A stretch of DNA of 64,000 nt. Source: Deinococcus sedimenti. Lineage in GTDB: Bacteria; Deinococcota; Deinococci; Deinococcales; Deinococcaceae. The stretch lies in assembly GCF_014648135.1 (NCBI RefSeq), contig NZ_BMQN01000001.1:496001-560000 (forward strand), written 5' to 3'. The number at the start of each line of letters is the position of its first letter. Positions within the stretch are counted from its first letter, which is position 1. Both the position numbers and the translations under genes were made by a program. This document shows positions 1 through 12,065 of this stretch, piece by piece. Below the pieces are notes generated by a model. The model had not been told where the DNA came from, searched no databases, and saw nothing but the letters and a program-made list of their open reading frames with translations.

Positions 1-775
1 CGCCAACACCCTGAAAGTCGCGCTCCTCGGCTACCAGATTTACGGCCCCCGCCACCTCGCCGCGCTGACCCTCCCTGCCCAGGGCGCGTGGCGGTCCATC
101 GCCGCGCCCCTGCTGACCATCAGCGCCCCCATCGCCTTCACCGAATTCGCCTGGAGCCTCGGCGGCTTCATGTACGCCGCCGTGTACGCCCGCGTCGGCA
201 CCGCCGCCCTGGCCGCCAGCCAGATCGTCGGCACCCTCGAAGGCATCTTCATCGTCGGCTCGTTCGGCCTGATGAGCGCCGCCACCGTCTTCATCGGCCG
301 CGCCCTGGGCGCCGGGGACGCCGCCGCCGCGCAGGTGTGGCTGCGGCGCATCAGCCGCGCCGGACTCGCCACCGGACTGGGCTTCGGCCTGCTGTTCGCC
401 CTGAGCGCCCTGATCGTCCCCGCGCTGTTCCCGCGGGTCGGCAGCGACGTGCACCACATCGCATTGATCGGCATCCTGATCAGCGCCGTCTTCCAGATCT
501 TCAAGGTCCGGAACATGATCATCGGCGGTGGCGTCCTCCCCGGCGCCGCCGACGGCAAGGGCGTCATCATCGGCGACGTCATCGGCGCGTTCGTCGTCGG
601 CCTGCCCCTCGCCATCGGCCTGGGCCTCTACTCCCCGCTGGGCGTCTGGGGTGTATTCCTCGCGCGCGGCGCGGAAGAAGTCGTGAAGGTCCTGATCTTC
701 GAATGGCGGCGCCGCCGCATCGACTGGGAAAAACTCGCCCGCGACCAGCAGGGCCAGGACATCGCCGCCCACTGA
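1..775 (+). CDS. MATE-family multidrug efflux transporter, C-terminal part (partial gene)
   Basis: The frame is open from base 2 at the window edge to TGA 773-775 and gives 257 residues of a polytopic membrane protein; the start lies outside the window. Several hydrophobic segments alternate with short loops, and the stretch around [19 protein letters not shown] resembles the conserved repeat of MATE exporters, which move drugs or metabolites out of the cell against Na+ or H+. The tail is basic ([12 protein letters not shown]), as is common at the cytoplasmic end of these proteins. The substrate cannot be judged. The downstream amidohydrolase has its own promoter, so the two are probably not co-regulated. 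Confidence 0.85.
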   Translation, partial: ANTLKVALLGYQIYGPRHLAALTLPAQGAWRSIAAPLLTISAPIAFTEFAWSLGGFMYAAVYARVGTAALAASQIVGTLEGIFIVGSFGLMSAATVFIGRALGAGDAAAAQVWLRRISRAGLATGLGFGLLFALSALIVPALFPRVGSDVHHIALIGILISAVFQIFKVRNMIIGGGVLPGAADGKGVIIGDVIGAFVVGLPLAIGLGLYSPLGVWGVFLARGAEEVVKVLIFEWRRRRIDWEKLARDQQGQDIAAH

Positions 776-848
776 ATCTGGCTCAATCTGCGCCGCGCCG
801 CCGTGTCCTGAACGCGCGGCGCGGTCCGTCTGTCCCGCACGCGCGGCG

Positions 849-854
849 TAGCAT
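849..854 (+). promoter_or_regulatory. -10 element (TAGCAT) of a leaderless promoter
   Basis: TAGCAT ends 7 bases before ATG 862. This spacing places the transcript start at or next to the start codon, so 862 is preferred over the in-frame ATG 853, which lies inside the hexamer. Confidence 0.6.
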
Positions 855-861
855 GGCGCGC

Positions 862-2028
862 ATGACCCAAATCGACCCGCACACGCCCCGCCTGCTCACC
901 TGCGACGTGCTGTACACCGGCATGGGCGGCGCGCAGAGTCCCGGCGGGGTGGTCGTGGTGGGCGGGACGGTGGCGGCGACCGGGCATCCGGACGCGCTGC
1001 GCGCCGCGTACCCCCACGCGCGCGAGGAACGCGCCGGGCCGGTGATCGCGCCGCCGCCCGTGAACGCCCACACGCACCTGGACATGAGCACGTACGAGTT
1101 CACGGCCCTGCCGTACTTCCGCTGGATTCCCGAGGTGGTCGTGCCGCAGCGCGAGAAACGCAGCGCCGAGGCCGCCCGGCATGGTGCGGACACCCTGGCC
1201 GGGCTGGGTGCGGGGGGCGTGGGCGACATCGTGTACATGCACGCCCCGGACGTGATGGACACCCTGCTGCCCCGCGAGGACCTGAGCGGCGTCCTGTACT
1301 CCGAGGTGCTTGGTACCTTCCCCGAGAAGGCCGACGAGATCTTCCGCACCGTGCGCGAGCGGATCGAAGGCTGGCGTGCGCAGGAGCGTCCCGGCGGGCC
1401 GCGCGTGGGCCTGTCCCCGCACACGCCGCACACCGTCAGCCACCGCCTGATGCGCCTGCTGTGCGACTACGCCGCCGGGGAGGGCATCCCCCTCCAGATT
1501 CACGTGGCCGAGCACCCCGCCGAGCACGACCTGTACACGCGAGGCGGCGGCCCGATCTGGGAGAACCGGCTGGCGCCCTTCTACCCCGAGACCTTCGCGG
1601 ACGTGATCGGGCGGGCACCGGAGGAGGGGCTGACCCCGGTGCGGTACCTGGACGAACTGGGCGTCCTGAACGCGAAGCCCACCCTGATTCACATGGTGAA
1701 CGTCACCCCGGACGACATCGCACGCGTCGCGCGGGCCGGGAGTGCCGTCGTGACCTGCCCTCGCAGCAACCACCATCTGGAGTGCGGCGTGTTCCCCTGG
1801 GCGGCGTTCGCGGCGGCCGGGGTGGAGGTCGCGCTGGGCACCGATTCCGTCGCCAGCGGCGGCAGTCTCGACGTGCGCGAGGACGTCACCTTCGCGCAGC
1901 AGGTCCATGCCGGGCTTGACCCGCGCGTGATCGTCCGAGCCGCCGTGAAGGGCGGGCACCGCGTCCTGGGCACCCGTGCGCCCTTCATCCGCCGGGGCGA
2001 GGCCTGGGACGACCGCTACCGCTGGTGA
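862..2028 (+). CDS. Amidohydrolase-superfamily deaminase/hydrolase
   Basis: The protein is 388 residues. It carries the metal-binding HTHLD motif at residues 70-74, a second histidine in LQIHVAEH, a third in LIHMVNV, and the aspartate of ALGTDS at about 328, so it is a metal-dependent amidohydrolase of the chlorohydrolase/deaminase branch. Family knowledge: Deinococci make menaquinone by the futalosine route, and related enzymes serve as aminofutalosine deaminases; that role is a reasonable guess, not shown here. Other possibilities are guanine or cytosine-type deaminases. A palindromic terminator follows, shared with the convergent lipoprotein gene. Confidence 0.85.
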   Translation: MTQIDPHTPRLLTCDVLYTGMGGAQSPGGVVVVGGTVAATGHPDALRAAYPHAREERAGPVIAPPPVNAHTHLDMSTYEFTALPYFRWIPEVVVPQREKRSAEAARHGADTLAGLGAGGVGDIVYMHAPDVMDTLLPREDLSGVLYSEVLGTFPEKADEIFRTVRERIEGWRAQERPGGPRVGLSPHTPHTVSHRLMRLLCDYAAGEGIPLQIHVAEHPAEHDLYTRGGGPIWENRLAPFYPETFADVIGRAPEEGLTPVRYLDELGVLNAKPTLIHMVNVTPDDIARVARAGSAVVTCPRSNHHLECGVFPWAAFAAAGVEVALGTDSVASGGSLDVREDVTFAQQVHAGLDPRVIVRAAVKGGHRVLGTRAPFIRRGEAWDDRYRW

Positions 2029-2037
2029 CCGGACAGG

Positions 2038-2075
2038 GGAGGAGGCGACCGGCTGAGTACACGGTCGCCCCCTCC
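2038..2075. terminator. Bidirectional terminator hairpin
   Basis: A 14-bp stem (2038-2051 with 2062-2075, one mismatch) lies between two convergent genes. No strong U tract follows on either strand, so efficiency is uncertain. Confidence 0.5.
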
Positions 2076-2082
2076 TGAATGG

Positions 2083-2538
2083 TCAGTTACTGACGGCGGA
2101 GCACGTGCCGGTCGCGGTGCGGCCCCCGGTCTTCAGGGTCAGCTCTCCCTGGTACGGCTGAGCGAGAAGTGAGGAGATCCGGCAGGAGTACGTCGCGCCG
2201 TTCTCCGCGATCCAGTCGAAGCGGACGGTGCGGCGGTTGCCGTCATACGTGGCAACCGTGAACCCCGCACGGCCCGTGCTGAACGCGTCGGCCTGGTCGC
2301 GGCCGTTCACGCTGGCGGTGCCGTCCGCGACGTCCAGCAGATCCGTGATGTTCACGGCCTGCGTCACGGTGCGGCCGTCGACCGGTCCGCTGATGGTCCA
2401 GGTCTGGCCCACGATCAGCGGACCGGCCGAGCGGGGCTTGGGCCCGTCACTCTCCGAGTTGGCGAGGAGGGAAGCCAGAGGCGCGCAGGCTCCCAGCAGC
2501 GGCAGGGTCAGCAGCGCGGGCAGGACTTTCAGATTCAT
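2083..2538 (-). CDS. Small secreted lipoprotein, unknown function
   Basis: The protein is 151 residues. The N-terminus MNLKVLPALLTLPLLGAC is a lipoprotein signal with an LGAC lipobox, so it should be lipid-anchored at Cys18 outside the cytoplasmic membrane. The rest is polar and beta-rich, with a Cys pair (YSC..., TGTC) that may form a disulfide. It is not recognised as a known family. Start choice: TATGCT (2545-2550) lies 6 bases before ATG 2538, matching the leaderless pattern, and the signal peptide begins exactly there; upstream in-frame starts only add a basic extension. Confidence 0.7.
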   Translation of the reverse strand: MNLKVLPALLTLPLLGACAPLASLLANSESDGPKPRSAGPLIVGQTWTISGPVDGRTVTQAVNITDLLDVADGTASVNGRDQADAFSTGRAGFTVATYDGNRRTVRFDWIAENGATYSCRISSLLAQPYQGELTLKTGGRTATGTCSAVSN

Positions 2539-2544
2539 GCGCGC

Positions 2545-2550
2545 AGCATA
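2545..2550 (-). promoter_or_regulatory. -10 element (TATGCT) for the lipoprotein gene
   Basis: TATGCT on the minus strand is 6 bases before ATG 2538, the leaderless spacing. Confidence 0.55.
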
Positions 2551-2686
2551 CGGGCCGCGCATGAGCGCTCTGCGCCGACCCTTCACCCGGTGTGGAGCGG
2601 ACGTTCATGCTCCCTGAGTGAAAACCGCTCAAGTTGCTTATGTGCCCCTCACTGAAATCACGCCGCGCCCGGCCCGGCCCGCGCGT

Positions 2687-2692
2687 TATACT
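2687..2692 (+). promoter_or_regulatory. -10 element (TATACT) of secA
   Basis: TATACT ends 8 bases before ATG 2701. There is no Shine-Dalgarno in the gap, consistent with a leaderless secA transcript. Confidence 0.6.
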
Positions 2693-2700
2693 CGCTTGTC

Positions 2701-5310
<2,610 letters not shown>

Positions 5311-5329
5311 GACAGAGAACAAAACGAGG

Positions 5330-5361
5330 CGCGCACTCCTGGGAACGGGAGTGCGCGTTTT
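5330..5361. terminator. Bidirectional intrinsic terminator
   Basis: A perfect 10-bp stem (5330-5339 with 5348-5357) is followed by TTTT on the plus strand and preceded by AAAA about 5 bases before the stem. It can stop both secA and the convergent gene. Confidence 0.8.
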
Positions 5362-5374
5362 GACCGTGTCGCCA

Positions 5375-6076
5375 TTACTTGGTCAGGTCGAAATCCAGGA
5401 TGATCTGGTCATCCATGTACGCTAGGACCAGTCGAAGCAGGGTGGCCTGCTGAAATGCGGCGCGTGTGCGCGCGTCAGGCCCCCGATCGATGAGGTAAAA
5501 GTGGGCTTCAAGAGGCCAGTACCGTTCCTTGTTCGGGGTGTCCCAGGTGGGCTGGGCCATGTTCAGCCCGGAGAACGTCTTGATCCAGAGTTCGTCGCCC
5601 GAGTCGTTCATGAGCCGCGCGCTGAGTGATGCGAGGGCGTAGGTGGTGTCATCCGGGCCGGGTCCATGCACCTCAAGGAGCAAGGGCGCGCTGGTCAGTG
5701 GTCCGAAGCGGTGAATGGCCGGATCGAATCGGCCCTCGGTCTGAAGTTTCTGTAGGCGCAGAGCCTCCATGTAGCAACTGACCAGTATCTGCTCCGGCGC
5801 GCCGTGCAGACGGATGGTGTAACGACTGTCCTCATAGACCTTGGGCAGGACCCATTTCGTCTGGCTGAGCTGGGGCCAGGTCTGTGCTGTTGTCAGGTTC
5901 GGTTGGAGGGCGATCTGGACACCCTCATTACAGAGGGCGTCCAGCTGGGGTTGATCTGTGGGCAGTTGTAGGATCTGTCGGGAGAGAGTGAAGACGGATT
6001 GACCGATGAAGCCGCTCGGCGCGGCTTGAGCTGCGGTCGTAAGCAGGACACACAGGAGGATGGTTCGGCGCATCAT
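5375..6076 (-). CDS. Secreted protein of unknown function
   Basis: A 233-residue product with a clear Sec signal peptide, MMRRTILLCVLLTTAAQA, probably cut before APSGF. The mature part is polar, with one region (YTIRLHGAPEQILVSCYMEALRLQ) that looks helical and two cysteines. No family is recognised. The longer frame starts at GTG 6097, but the signal peptide points to ATG 6076 (or 6073). No good ribosome site is visible. It converges on secA and shares its terminator. Confidence 0.6.
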   Translation of the reverse strand: MMRRTILLCVLLTTAAQAAPSGFIGQSVFTLSRQILQLPTDQPQLDALCNEGVQIALQPNLTTAQTWPQLSQTKWVLPKVYEDSRYTIRLHGAPEQILVSCYMEALRLQKLQTEGRFDPAIHRFGPLTSAPLLLEVHGPGPDDTTYALASLSARLMNDSGDELWIKTFSGLNMAQPTWDTPNKERYWPLEAHFYLIDRGPDARTRAAFQQATLLRLVLAYMDDQIILDFDLTK

Positions 6077-6152
6077 GGGATGTTCAGGATGTATCACAGC
6101 TGATCATCGGCATGCGGCGCAGTTGCTCTGTTGGAAGAGGAAATGAGAAAGT

Positions 6153-6184
6153 CAGCGCCCCAGTCCATGTCGACTGGGGCGCTG
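6153..6184 (-). terminator. Intrinsic terminator of the DEAD-box helicase gene
   Basis: A perfect 12-bp stem (6153-6164 with 6173-6184, 8-base loop) lies 14 bases past the helicase stop; the minus-strand flank that follows (ACTTTCTCATTTCC) is pyrimidine-rich. Confidence 0.7.
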
Positions 6185-6197
6185 CGGTGTTGCGTGT

Positions 6198-7676
6198 TTA
6201 GCGGCGGCGTTTGGGGCGTTGGGGGCCGACGCGGCCGGCGCCGGTGCCGGGTGTGTCCTGGCGTTGCTGGGGGCGGGCGTCGCTGCGGCTGCCCTGCTGG
6301 CCCTGGCGGGGGGCGCCCTGGCGCTGTCCCTGTCCCTGGCTGCTGCTCTGGGCGCTGCGGGGTTGCTGTCCGCCGCGTCCGGGCTGGCTGCTGCGTCCCT
6401 GGTTCTGGCCCTGGCCGCGTCCCTGGCCGCGTTTTTCCTGCACTTCGGGGTCGATCTGGCGTTCCTCGGGCGTGGCGGGGGGTTGCAGCGCGGCGGGGAG
6501 TTTGCGGCGGATGCCCTGCCACAGCGCGCGTTGTTCGGGCGCGAGGAGGATCAGGTTGATGCCGTCGCGTCCGGCGCGGGCGGTGCGGCCCGAGCGGTGC
6601 ACGTGGTCCTCGGCGGTGGCGGCGACGTCCAGGTGAATGACGAGGCGCACTTCCGGGAGGTCGATGCCGCGCCCGGCGATGTCGGTGGCGATCAGGATGC
6701 GGGACTGCCCGTCGCGGAGGGCCTGCATGGTCCGTTCGCGTTTTTTCTGGTCCATGTTCCCTTCGAGGGGGCTGACCTGTTCGCCGGGGAGGAGGTCGCC
6801 GAGGTGCTGGGCGCGGCGTTTGACGAGGTGTTTGGTGCGGCTGAACAGCACGACGCACCCGCCGGGTTCCTTCAGGGCGGCGCGGGTGTGGTGGGCCGCG
6901 TCGGTCAGGAGGGTGTCCTTGGTGGTGTGCTGCAGGAGGTGCGTGGCGGTGCTGACGCCGCCCAGGATGTCGCCGGTGGTGTCGGCGCTCTGGGTGGGGG
7001 CCACGTCGATGCGGGCGGGGTTGTGCATGAAGCGCTGCGCGACGTCGCGGATCTCGGCGGGGAACGTCGCGGAGGCCATGGCGAGCTGCAGGGTGCGGCC
7101 CTGGGGCTGCTGGTCGCGGGCGTGGCGGAGGATGTCGCCCACGTCTCGCAGGAAGCCCAGCGAGAGGAGTTCGTCGGCTTCGTCCAGCACGACGTAGCGC
7201 AGGTTGTTCAGGCGCAGTTCGCCGCGTCCGATCAGGTCCTTCAGGCGGCCGGGCGTGCCGGTGATCAGGCCCTTGCCGGTCGCCTCGCGGGTCGTCTGGC
7301 CGGGGGTGATGCCGCCGGTGATGCGTCCGGCGGTCATGCCGAGTTCGGTGGCGACGTCGCGGATCTGCACGGCGAGTTCGCGGGTGGGCGTGATGACCAG
7401 CGCCTCGGGCTGCATGCCGCGCGTGGGGCGCATGCCGATGCCGCGCGCGGCGGCGGGGATCAGGAACGCGAGGGTCTTGCCGCTGCCGGTGCGGGCGGTC
7501 GTGATGACGTCCCGGCCGTCCATCAGCGCGGGGATTGCCTGGGCCTGCACGGGGGTGGGGGTGCGGTCGCCCAAGAGGGTCTGCCAGTCGCGCACGGTGG
7601 GCGCGGGGGCGGCGTGGGTGCTGGCGGTGGAGGTGCTGCTGTTGGTGCGGCGGGGCGCGCGGGTCTGCTGGGTCAT
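6198..7676 (-). CDS. DEAD-box ATP-dependent RNA helicase
   Basis: A 492-residue helicase that unwinds structured RNA, typically in ribosome assembly, mRNA decay or cold adaptation. Motifs in order: Q-motif TPTPVQAQAIP (about 39-49), Walker A ARTGSGKT (61-68), PTRELA, TPGR, DEAD (165-168), SAT (202-204), and the C-terminal lobe with ATDIAGRGIDLPEV and HRSGRTARAG. After about residue 395 comes a long Gln/Gly/Arg/Ser-rich tail, like the RNA-binding tails of cold-shock helicases. Start ATG 7676 is chosen because AGGA sits 6 bases upstream and the Ser/Thr linker begins there; the longer open frame upstream is composition noise. Confidence 0.93.
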   Translation of the reverse strand: MTQQTRAPRRTNSSTSTASTHAAPAPTVRDWQTLLGDRTPTPVQAQAIPALMDGRDVITTARTGSGKTLAFLIPAAARGIGMRPTRGMQPEALVITPTRELAVQIRDVATELGMTAGRITGGITPGQTTREATGKGLITGTPGRLKDLIGRGELRLNNLRYVVLDEADELLSLGFLRDVGDILRHARDQQPQGRTLQLAMASATFPAEIRDVAQRFMHNPARIDVAPTQSADTTGDILGGVSTATHLLQHTTKDTLLTDAAHHTRAALKEPGGCVVLFSRTKHLVKRRAQHLGDLLPGEQVSPLEGNMDQKKRERTMQALRDGQSRILIATDIAGRGIDLPEVRLVIHLDVAATAEDHVHRSGRTARAGRDGINLILLAPEQRALWQGIRRKLPAALQPPATPEERQIDPEVQEKRGQGRGQGQNQGRSSQPGRGGQQPRSAQSSSQGQGQRQGAPRQGQQGSRSDARPQQRQDTPGTGAGRVGPQRPKRRR

Positions 7677-7978
7677 GGGTGATCCTGTCGGCCTGCTCGC
7701 CGCACAGGTGGGGGCGGGGCCGTGTTGAGGTGAGGCTGAGGCGGGTGTGCCCGGTGGGCCGACCTGGCCCGGTCGCGCTAGAGCGCGTGACCCGTCATCC
7801 TGCCACGCGCGGGGCCCTGAGGGCAAATGCCGACGTAACGATTCAGCGCTGGCCACCGTCTGAGGGCAGATGCGAGGGGCAGCCGGACCTCGCATTGACG
7901 AGGTGTATCTACCTCCATTCCAGCAGGAGACCGGTGGGGGCCAGGGCATGGCCCCAGGTATCTCGTTCGGGTGCTCGT
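7677..7978. other. Intergenic leader region upstream of the helicase, about 300 bases
   Basis: No gene is visible. The stretch holds several short palindromes: ATGCGAGG / CCTCGCAT around 7868-7895, GAGGT / ACCTC around 7900-7916, and GGGGCC / GGCCCC at 7937-7955, the last placed as a terminator for the membrane-protein gene. CTGAGGGCAAATGC and CTGAGGGCAGATGC are near-repeats. A structured 5' leader for the helicase mRNA is possible. Confidence 0.4.
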
Positions 7979-8734
7979 TCAGTTCAGGATGCGGTCGTCG
8001 GCGCGGGCCGGGGGCGTCCAGTCGGCGCGGAACAGGTGGGTCGCGTCGCCCCGCGCGGGGGCGTACCACACGCGCACGCCGTGATCGCTGTCCTGCACGG
8101 GCAGCAGCGCTTCCTGCCCGGCGGCCAGTTCACGGACGGCCTCGCCGCCCTCGGTGCGGACGGGCAGCCAGGCGTTCAGTCCGGCGGGGGACCAGCCGGC
8201 CATGCGCAGCGCGTGCCCGGACACGTTGCGCAGGTGCGCGCCCCGGTCACTGAGCGTGACGGTCAGTTCGGGCCAGTCGGGGGTGGTGACGGTCTTCCAG
8301 CGGGTGGCGAAAGTCAGGGTGGGCGTGGTCGGCCACGGGCGGAACGCGGCGGCGGCCAGCAGCCCGGCCAGACCCGCCAGGAGCAGCGCGGCGCTGATGG
8401 CCGTGATCCACGGGTCCGTGTCGCCGCGCAGCACGTTCACGCCCAGCCCGGCGCCCAGCAGCGCCACCACGAACGGCCAGCTGGGGCTGGGACGGGTGCG
8501 GCTGGGCTGGAACGCGGCGGGCCAGTACTCGGCCAGCAGCAGCAGGCCCGCGCCGACGCCGAACAGCGCGGGGACGTCCAGCAGGGGCGCGAGCAGCATC
8601 GCGCCCAGCCCGGGCGCCGCCCAGTACGTCAGGCGTGGGGCCAGGCGGTCACGCGCGGCCTGCGCCACCCGGCCCAGCCAGTACAGCGCCAGCAGGGCCA
8701 GCGTCACGGCCAGCGGCAGACTCAGGTCGCTCAT
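7979..8734 (-). CDS. Membrane protein of unknown function
   Basis: 251 residues. The N-terminal half has about five hydrophobic segments (residues 6-22, 35-55, 58-70, 84-98, 110-130), followed by a soluble C-terminal domain of about 120 residues that is probably outside the membrane core (KTVTTPDWPELTVTLSDRGAHLRNVSG...). No family is recognised. It begins 10 bases after moaB with GAGGCGG as a plausible ribosome site, so it is likely co-transcribed with moaB. Confidence 0.65.
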   Translation of the reverse strand: MSDLSLPLAVTLALLALYWLGRVAQAARDRLAPRLTYWAAPGLGAMLLAPLLDVPALFGVGAGLLLLAEYWPAAFQPSRTRPSPSWPFVVALLGAGLGVNVLRGDTDPWITAISAALLLAGLAGLLAAAAFRPWPTTPTLTFATRWKTVTTPDWPELTVTLSDRGAHLRNVSGHALRMAGWSPAGLNAWLPVRTEGGEAVRELAAGQEALLPVQDSDHGVRVWYAPARGDATHLFRADWTPPARADDRILN

Positions 8735-8744
8735 GAGGTCCGCC

Positions 8745-9425
<681 letters not shown>

Positions 9426-9432
9426 GCTCTTC

Positions 9433-9438
9433 AGGATA
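9433..9438 (-). promoter_or_regulatory. -10 element (TATCCT) of moaB
   Basis: TATCCT on the minus strand, 7 bases before ATG 9425. Confidence 0.55.
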
Positions 9439-9496
9439 GTGGCCCCCGCGTGACCTGCACAGGCACCTGCACCCACATTCCGCCCGGTGCGGAGGT

Positions 9497-10357
9497 TCAG
9501 CTCGCGGCGTTCAGGACGTGCCGGACCCGTTCAGGCAGGTACGCGCGGTCGCTGCGCTTGAGCGCCGAGCGGGGGCGGCTGAGGAACAGCGTCAGGTACA
9601 GCGCCGCCTGCTCCGCCAGGAAGCCCTGGTACCCGCCGCCCTCGCCGCTGCGGACGCATTCCAGTGCCAGCAGGTCCAGCTGTTCTTCCAGCTGCCGCAG
9701 CGCCAGGAACCGCGCGGCCTGCACGCCACTGTTGCCCAGCGTGTCGCGCAGGCCCTCCAGCCGCTCGGGGTGGCGCATCAGCGCCTTGGCGGCGCGGCGC
9801 ACGTTCGGGTCCTCCAGCGTCAGGGTGCAGGCGCGGCAGGGCTGCTCGCGGCTGGCCTCGCCGCACACCGGACAGGGCCGGAAGCCCTGTTCCTCCCGCC
9901 ACTTGCGCGCGCGGGTGATGGCCTCGGCGGCGCGCAGCGCGGCACTCTTCAGGTCGTCCGGGACGTCCTGCACGAGTTCCCGCGCGCGGGCGCGGTCCGG
10001 TGCGGGCAGCGGCGCCACCGCGACCGGCGCGGTGGGTTCCCGCACGCTGCCCACACCGAAACGCAGTTCGGTCAGGGGAGCGTCGGGCAGCAGGGCGTTC
10101 AGGGCCTTCAGGAAATGGTGCCGCTGCATGCTGAGGTGATGCGCGGTGGCGCTATCGCGGACCTCCACGAAGAGCGTGCCGCCCTGCTGAGTGCGGGGCC
10201 GCGTGATCCGCGCGATCTCCGGCCCGACCGCCTGCGGCCACAGCAGGATCGCCCGCGCCCGCTGGATGCCCCCCGTGAGTTTCGCGCTGCCCAGCGTGGC
10301 ACCCATCAGGTCGCCCAGCCGCAGCGGGCCGCTCATGCGCCGCCCGCGCCGCGTCAT
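9497..10357 (-). CDS. DUF721/DciA-like protein with C-terminal zinc knuckle
   Basis: 286 residues. The first 100 residues match the DUF721 (DciA) pattern ([17 protein letters not shown], then [18 protein letters not shown]), a family known to load the DnaB helicase in bacteria lacking DnaC. After a proline-rich linker comes a treble cysteine set C162-x2-C165-x8-C174-x2-C177, likely binding zinc, then a helical C-terminal domain. DciA is normally about 100-180 residues, so the extra half is unusual. Its ATG overlaps the recF stop (ATGA at 10354-10357), so it is translationally coupled to recF, fitting a replication role. Confidence 0.75.
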   Translation of the reverse strand: MTRRGRRMSGPLRLGDLMGATLGSAKLTGGIQRARAILLWPQAVGPEIARITRPRTQQGGTLFVEVRDSATAHHLSMQRHHFLKALNALLPDAPLTELRFGVGSVREPTAPVAVAPLPAPDRARARELVQDVPDDLKSAALRAAEAITRARKWREEQGFRPCPVCGEASREQPCRACTLTLEDPNVRRAAKALMRHPERLEGLRDTLGNSGVQAARFLALRQLEEQLDLLALECVRSGEGGGYQGFLAEQAALYLTLFLSRPRSALKRSDRAYLPERVRHVLNAAS

Positions 10358-11427
10358 GCGCTGACCTCCTCGGGCAGGGGTTCAGGGGTGACCTCTGGCG
10401 TGAAGCGGCCCCCGTGCGCCCGCAGGGTCAGCGCCGCGCCGGGCGCCCGCTCGGTCCCGGTCACGATCGCCTGCGGCACGCTGGCCGCCAGATCCAGCAG
10501 GAACGCCCGCCGCCCCGGGTCGAGTTCCGCCGAGAAATCGTCGATCAGCAGCACCGGCCGCTCGCCGAAACGTTCCGCCAGCAGCTCAAGTTCCGCGCGG
10601 CGCAGCGCCAGCGCCACCGTGCGCCCCTCGCCGCGACTGGCGTACTCCCCGGCCGGGAAGTCCCCCAGCGTCAGGACCAGATCGTCGCGGTGCGGGCCGG
10701 TCGCGGTGCTGCCCCGCGCGAGTTCCTCCGCGCGGCGCGACGCCAGATCGTGCGCGTACGTGTCGGGCGTGGTGGACTCCGCGAGGCTCAGCGTCAGGCT
10801 CTTGCGGCTGCCCAGCGCGGCGTTCGCCTCGGCCGCCAGTTCGTTCAGGCGGATCAGCGCGCGGCGGCGCACCGTCATGATCTCGGTCCCCAGGCGCACC
10901 AGGGACTCGTCCCAGACGTGCATGGCCCATTCCTCACCGCCGCGCAGGGCCGCGTTCCGCTGCGACACCGTCCGCTCGTAGCGGGACAGGACCTCCGCGT
11001 AGCGGGCGCTCAGGCGCGACAGCAGCGAATCCAGGAACGCCCGCCGACCCGACGGCGACCCGAACACCAGTTCGCTGTCCTCTGGGCGGATCCACACGGC
11101 GCTTCCACGTGGCAGGTCGCCGGTGCGCACGCGCACGCCGTCCACCTTCAGCTGCCGCCGCCCGCGTCCCAGCCCGACCTCCTGCACGCTCAGGCTGCCG
11201 CTGCTCTCCAGGTCCGCCCGCACGTACGCTTCCGTCTCGCCCTGCTGCACCAGCTGCTCCAGGCGCGTCACGTCCGTCAGGCCGGTCAGCGCCAGGAACG
11301 CCGCCTCCAGCAGGTTCGTCTTGCCCGCGCCGTTCTCCCCGAACACACCGGTCACGCCCGCCGGGAACAGCAAGGTACACGGGGCGAGATTCCGGTAATT
11401 CAGGGTGGACAGCGAATCCAGACGCAC
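10354..11427 (-). CDS. recF: DNA replication and repair protein RecF
   Basis: 357 residues, an SMC-like ATPase that helps RecOR load RecA at gaps; in Deinococcus the RecFOR route is the main recombination entry because RecBC is absent. Walker A GENGAGKT is at residues 30-37, and the Walker B/D-loop PVLLIDDFSAELDPGRR is near residue 300. The start is GTG 11427, read as leaderless because TAGAAT (11434-11439) is 6 bases upstream; GGGAGG abuts the GTG too closely to act as an ordinary ribosome site. Confidence 0.96.
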   Translation of the reverse strand: MRLDSLSTLNYRNLAPCTLLFPAGVTGVFGENGAGKTNLLEAAFLALTGLTDVTRLEQLVQQGETEAYVRADLESSGSLSVQEVGLGRGRRQLKVDGVRVRTGDLPRGSAVWIRPEDSELVFGSPSGRRAFLDSLLSRLSARYAEVLSRYERTVSQRNAALRGGEEWAMHVWDESLVRLGTEIMTVRRRALIRLNELAAEANAALGSRKSLTLSLAESTTPDTYAHDLASRRAEELARGSTATGPHRDDLVLTLGDFPAGEYASRGEGRTVALALRRAELELLAERFGERPVLLIDDFSAELDPGRRAFLLDLAASVPQAIVTGTERAPGAALTLRAHGGRFTPEVTPEPLPEEVSA

Positions 11428-11433
11428 CCTCCC

Positions 11434-11439
11434 ATTCTA
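11434..11439 (-). promoter_or_regulatory. -10 element (TAGAAT) of recF
   Basis: TAGAAT on the minus strand, 6 bases before GTG 11427. Confidence 0.55.
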
Positions 11440-11461
11440 GGCGACGCGGACTAAAGCATTT

Positions 11462-11557
11462 GTCATGAAGGCAAGGTCTTCATGACCGAGCGAAGCGAGT
11501 GAATTTGGCAGAGCAGGATGAAGAATGGAGGCGTCAGGTGTCCTTTTTCCTGACGCC
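11462..11557. repeat. Intergenic segment with two perfect palindromes
   Basis: Between recF and the thioesterase gene lie a 9-bp stem with a 7-base loop (11462-11470 / 11478-11486) and another 9-bp stem (11530-11538 / 11549-11557) with a T-rich loop. GAGCGAAGCGAG lies between them. There is no coding signal. It could be a small dispersed repeat or a structured RNA; only one copy is seen in this window. Confidence 0.4.
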
Positions 11558-11622
11558 GTAATTCGGAGAACTGCTCTAAACCACGCGGAAGCCTCCCCCC
11601 CAATTCGCGCCGCGCCGCAGGG

Positions 11623-11628
11623 TACGCT
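11623..11628 (+). promoter_or_regulatory. -10 element (TACGCT) of the thioesterase gene
   Basis: TACGCT, 7 bases before ATG 11636. Confidence 0.55.
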
Positions 11629-11635
11629 GGGCCGC

Positions 11636-12064
<429 letters not shown>

Positions 12065-12065
12065 G

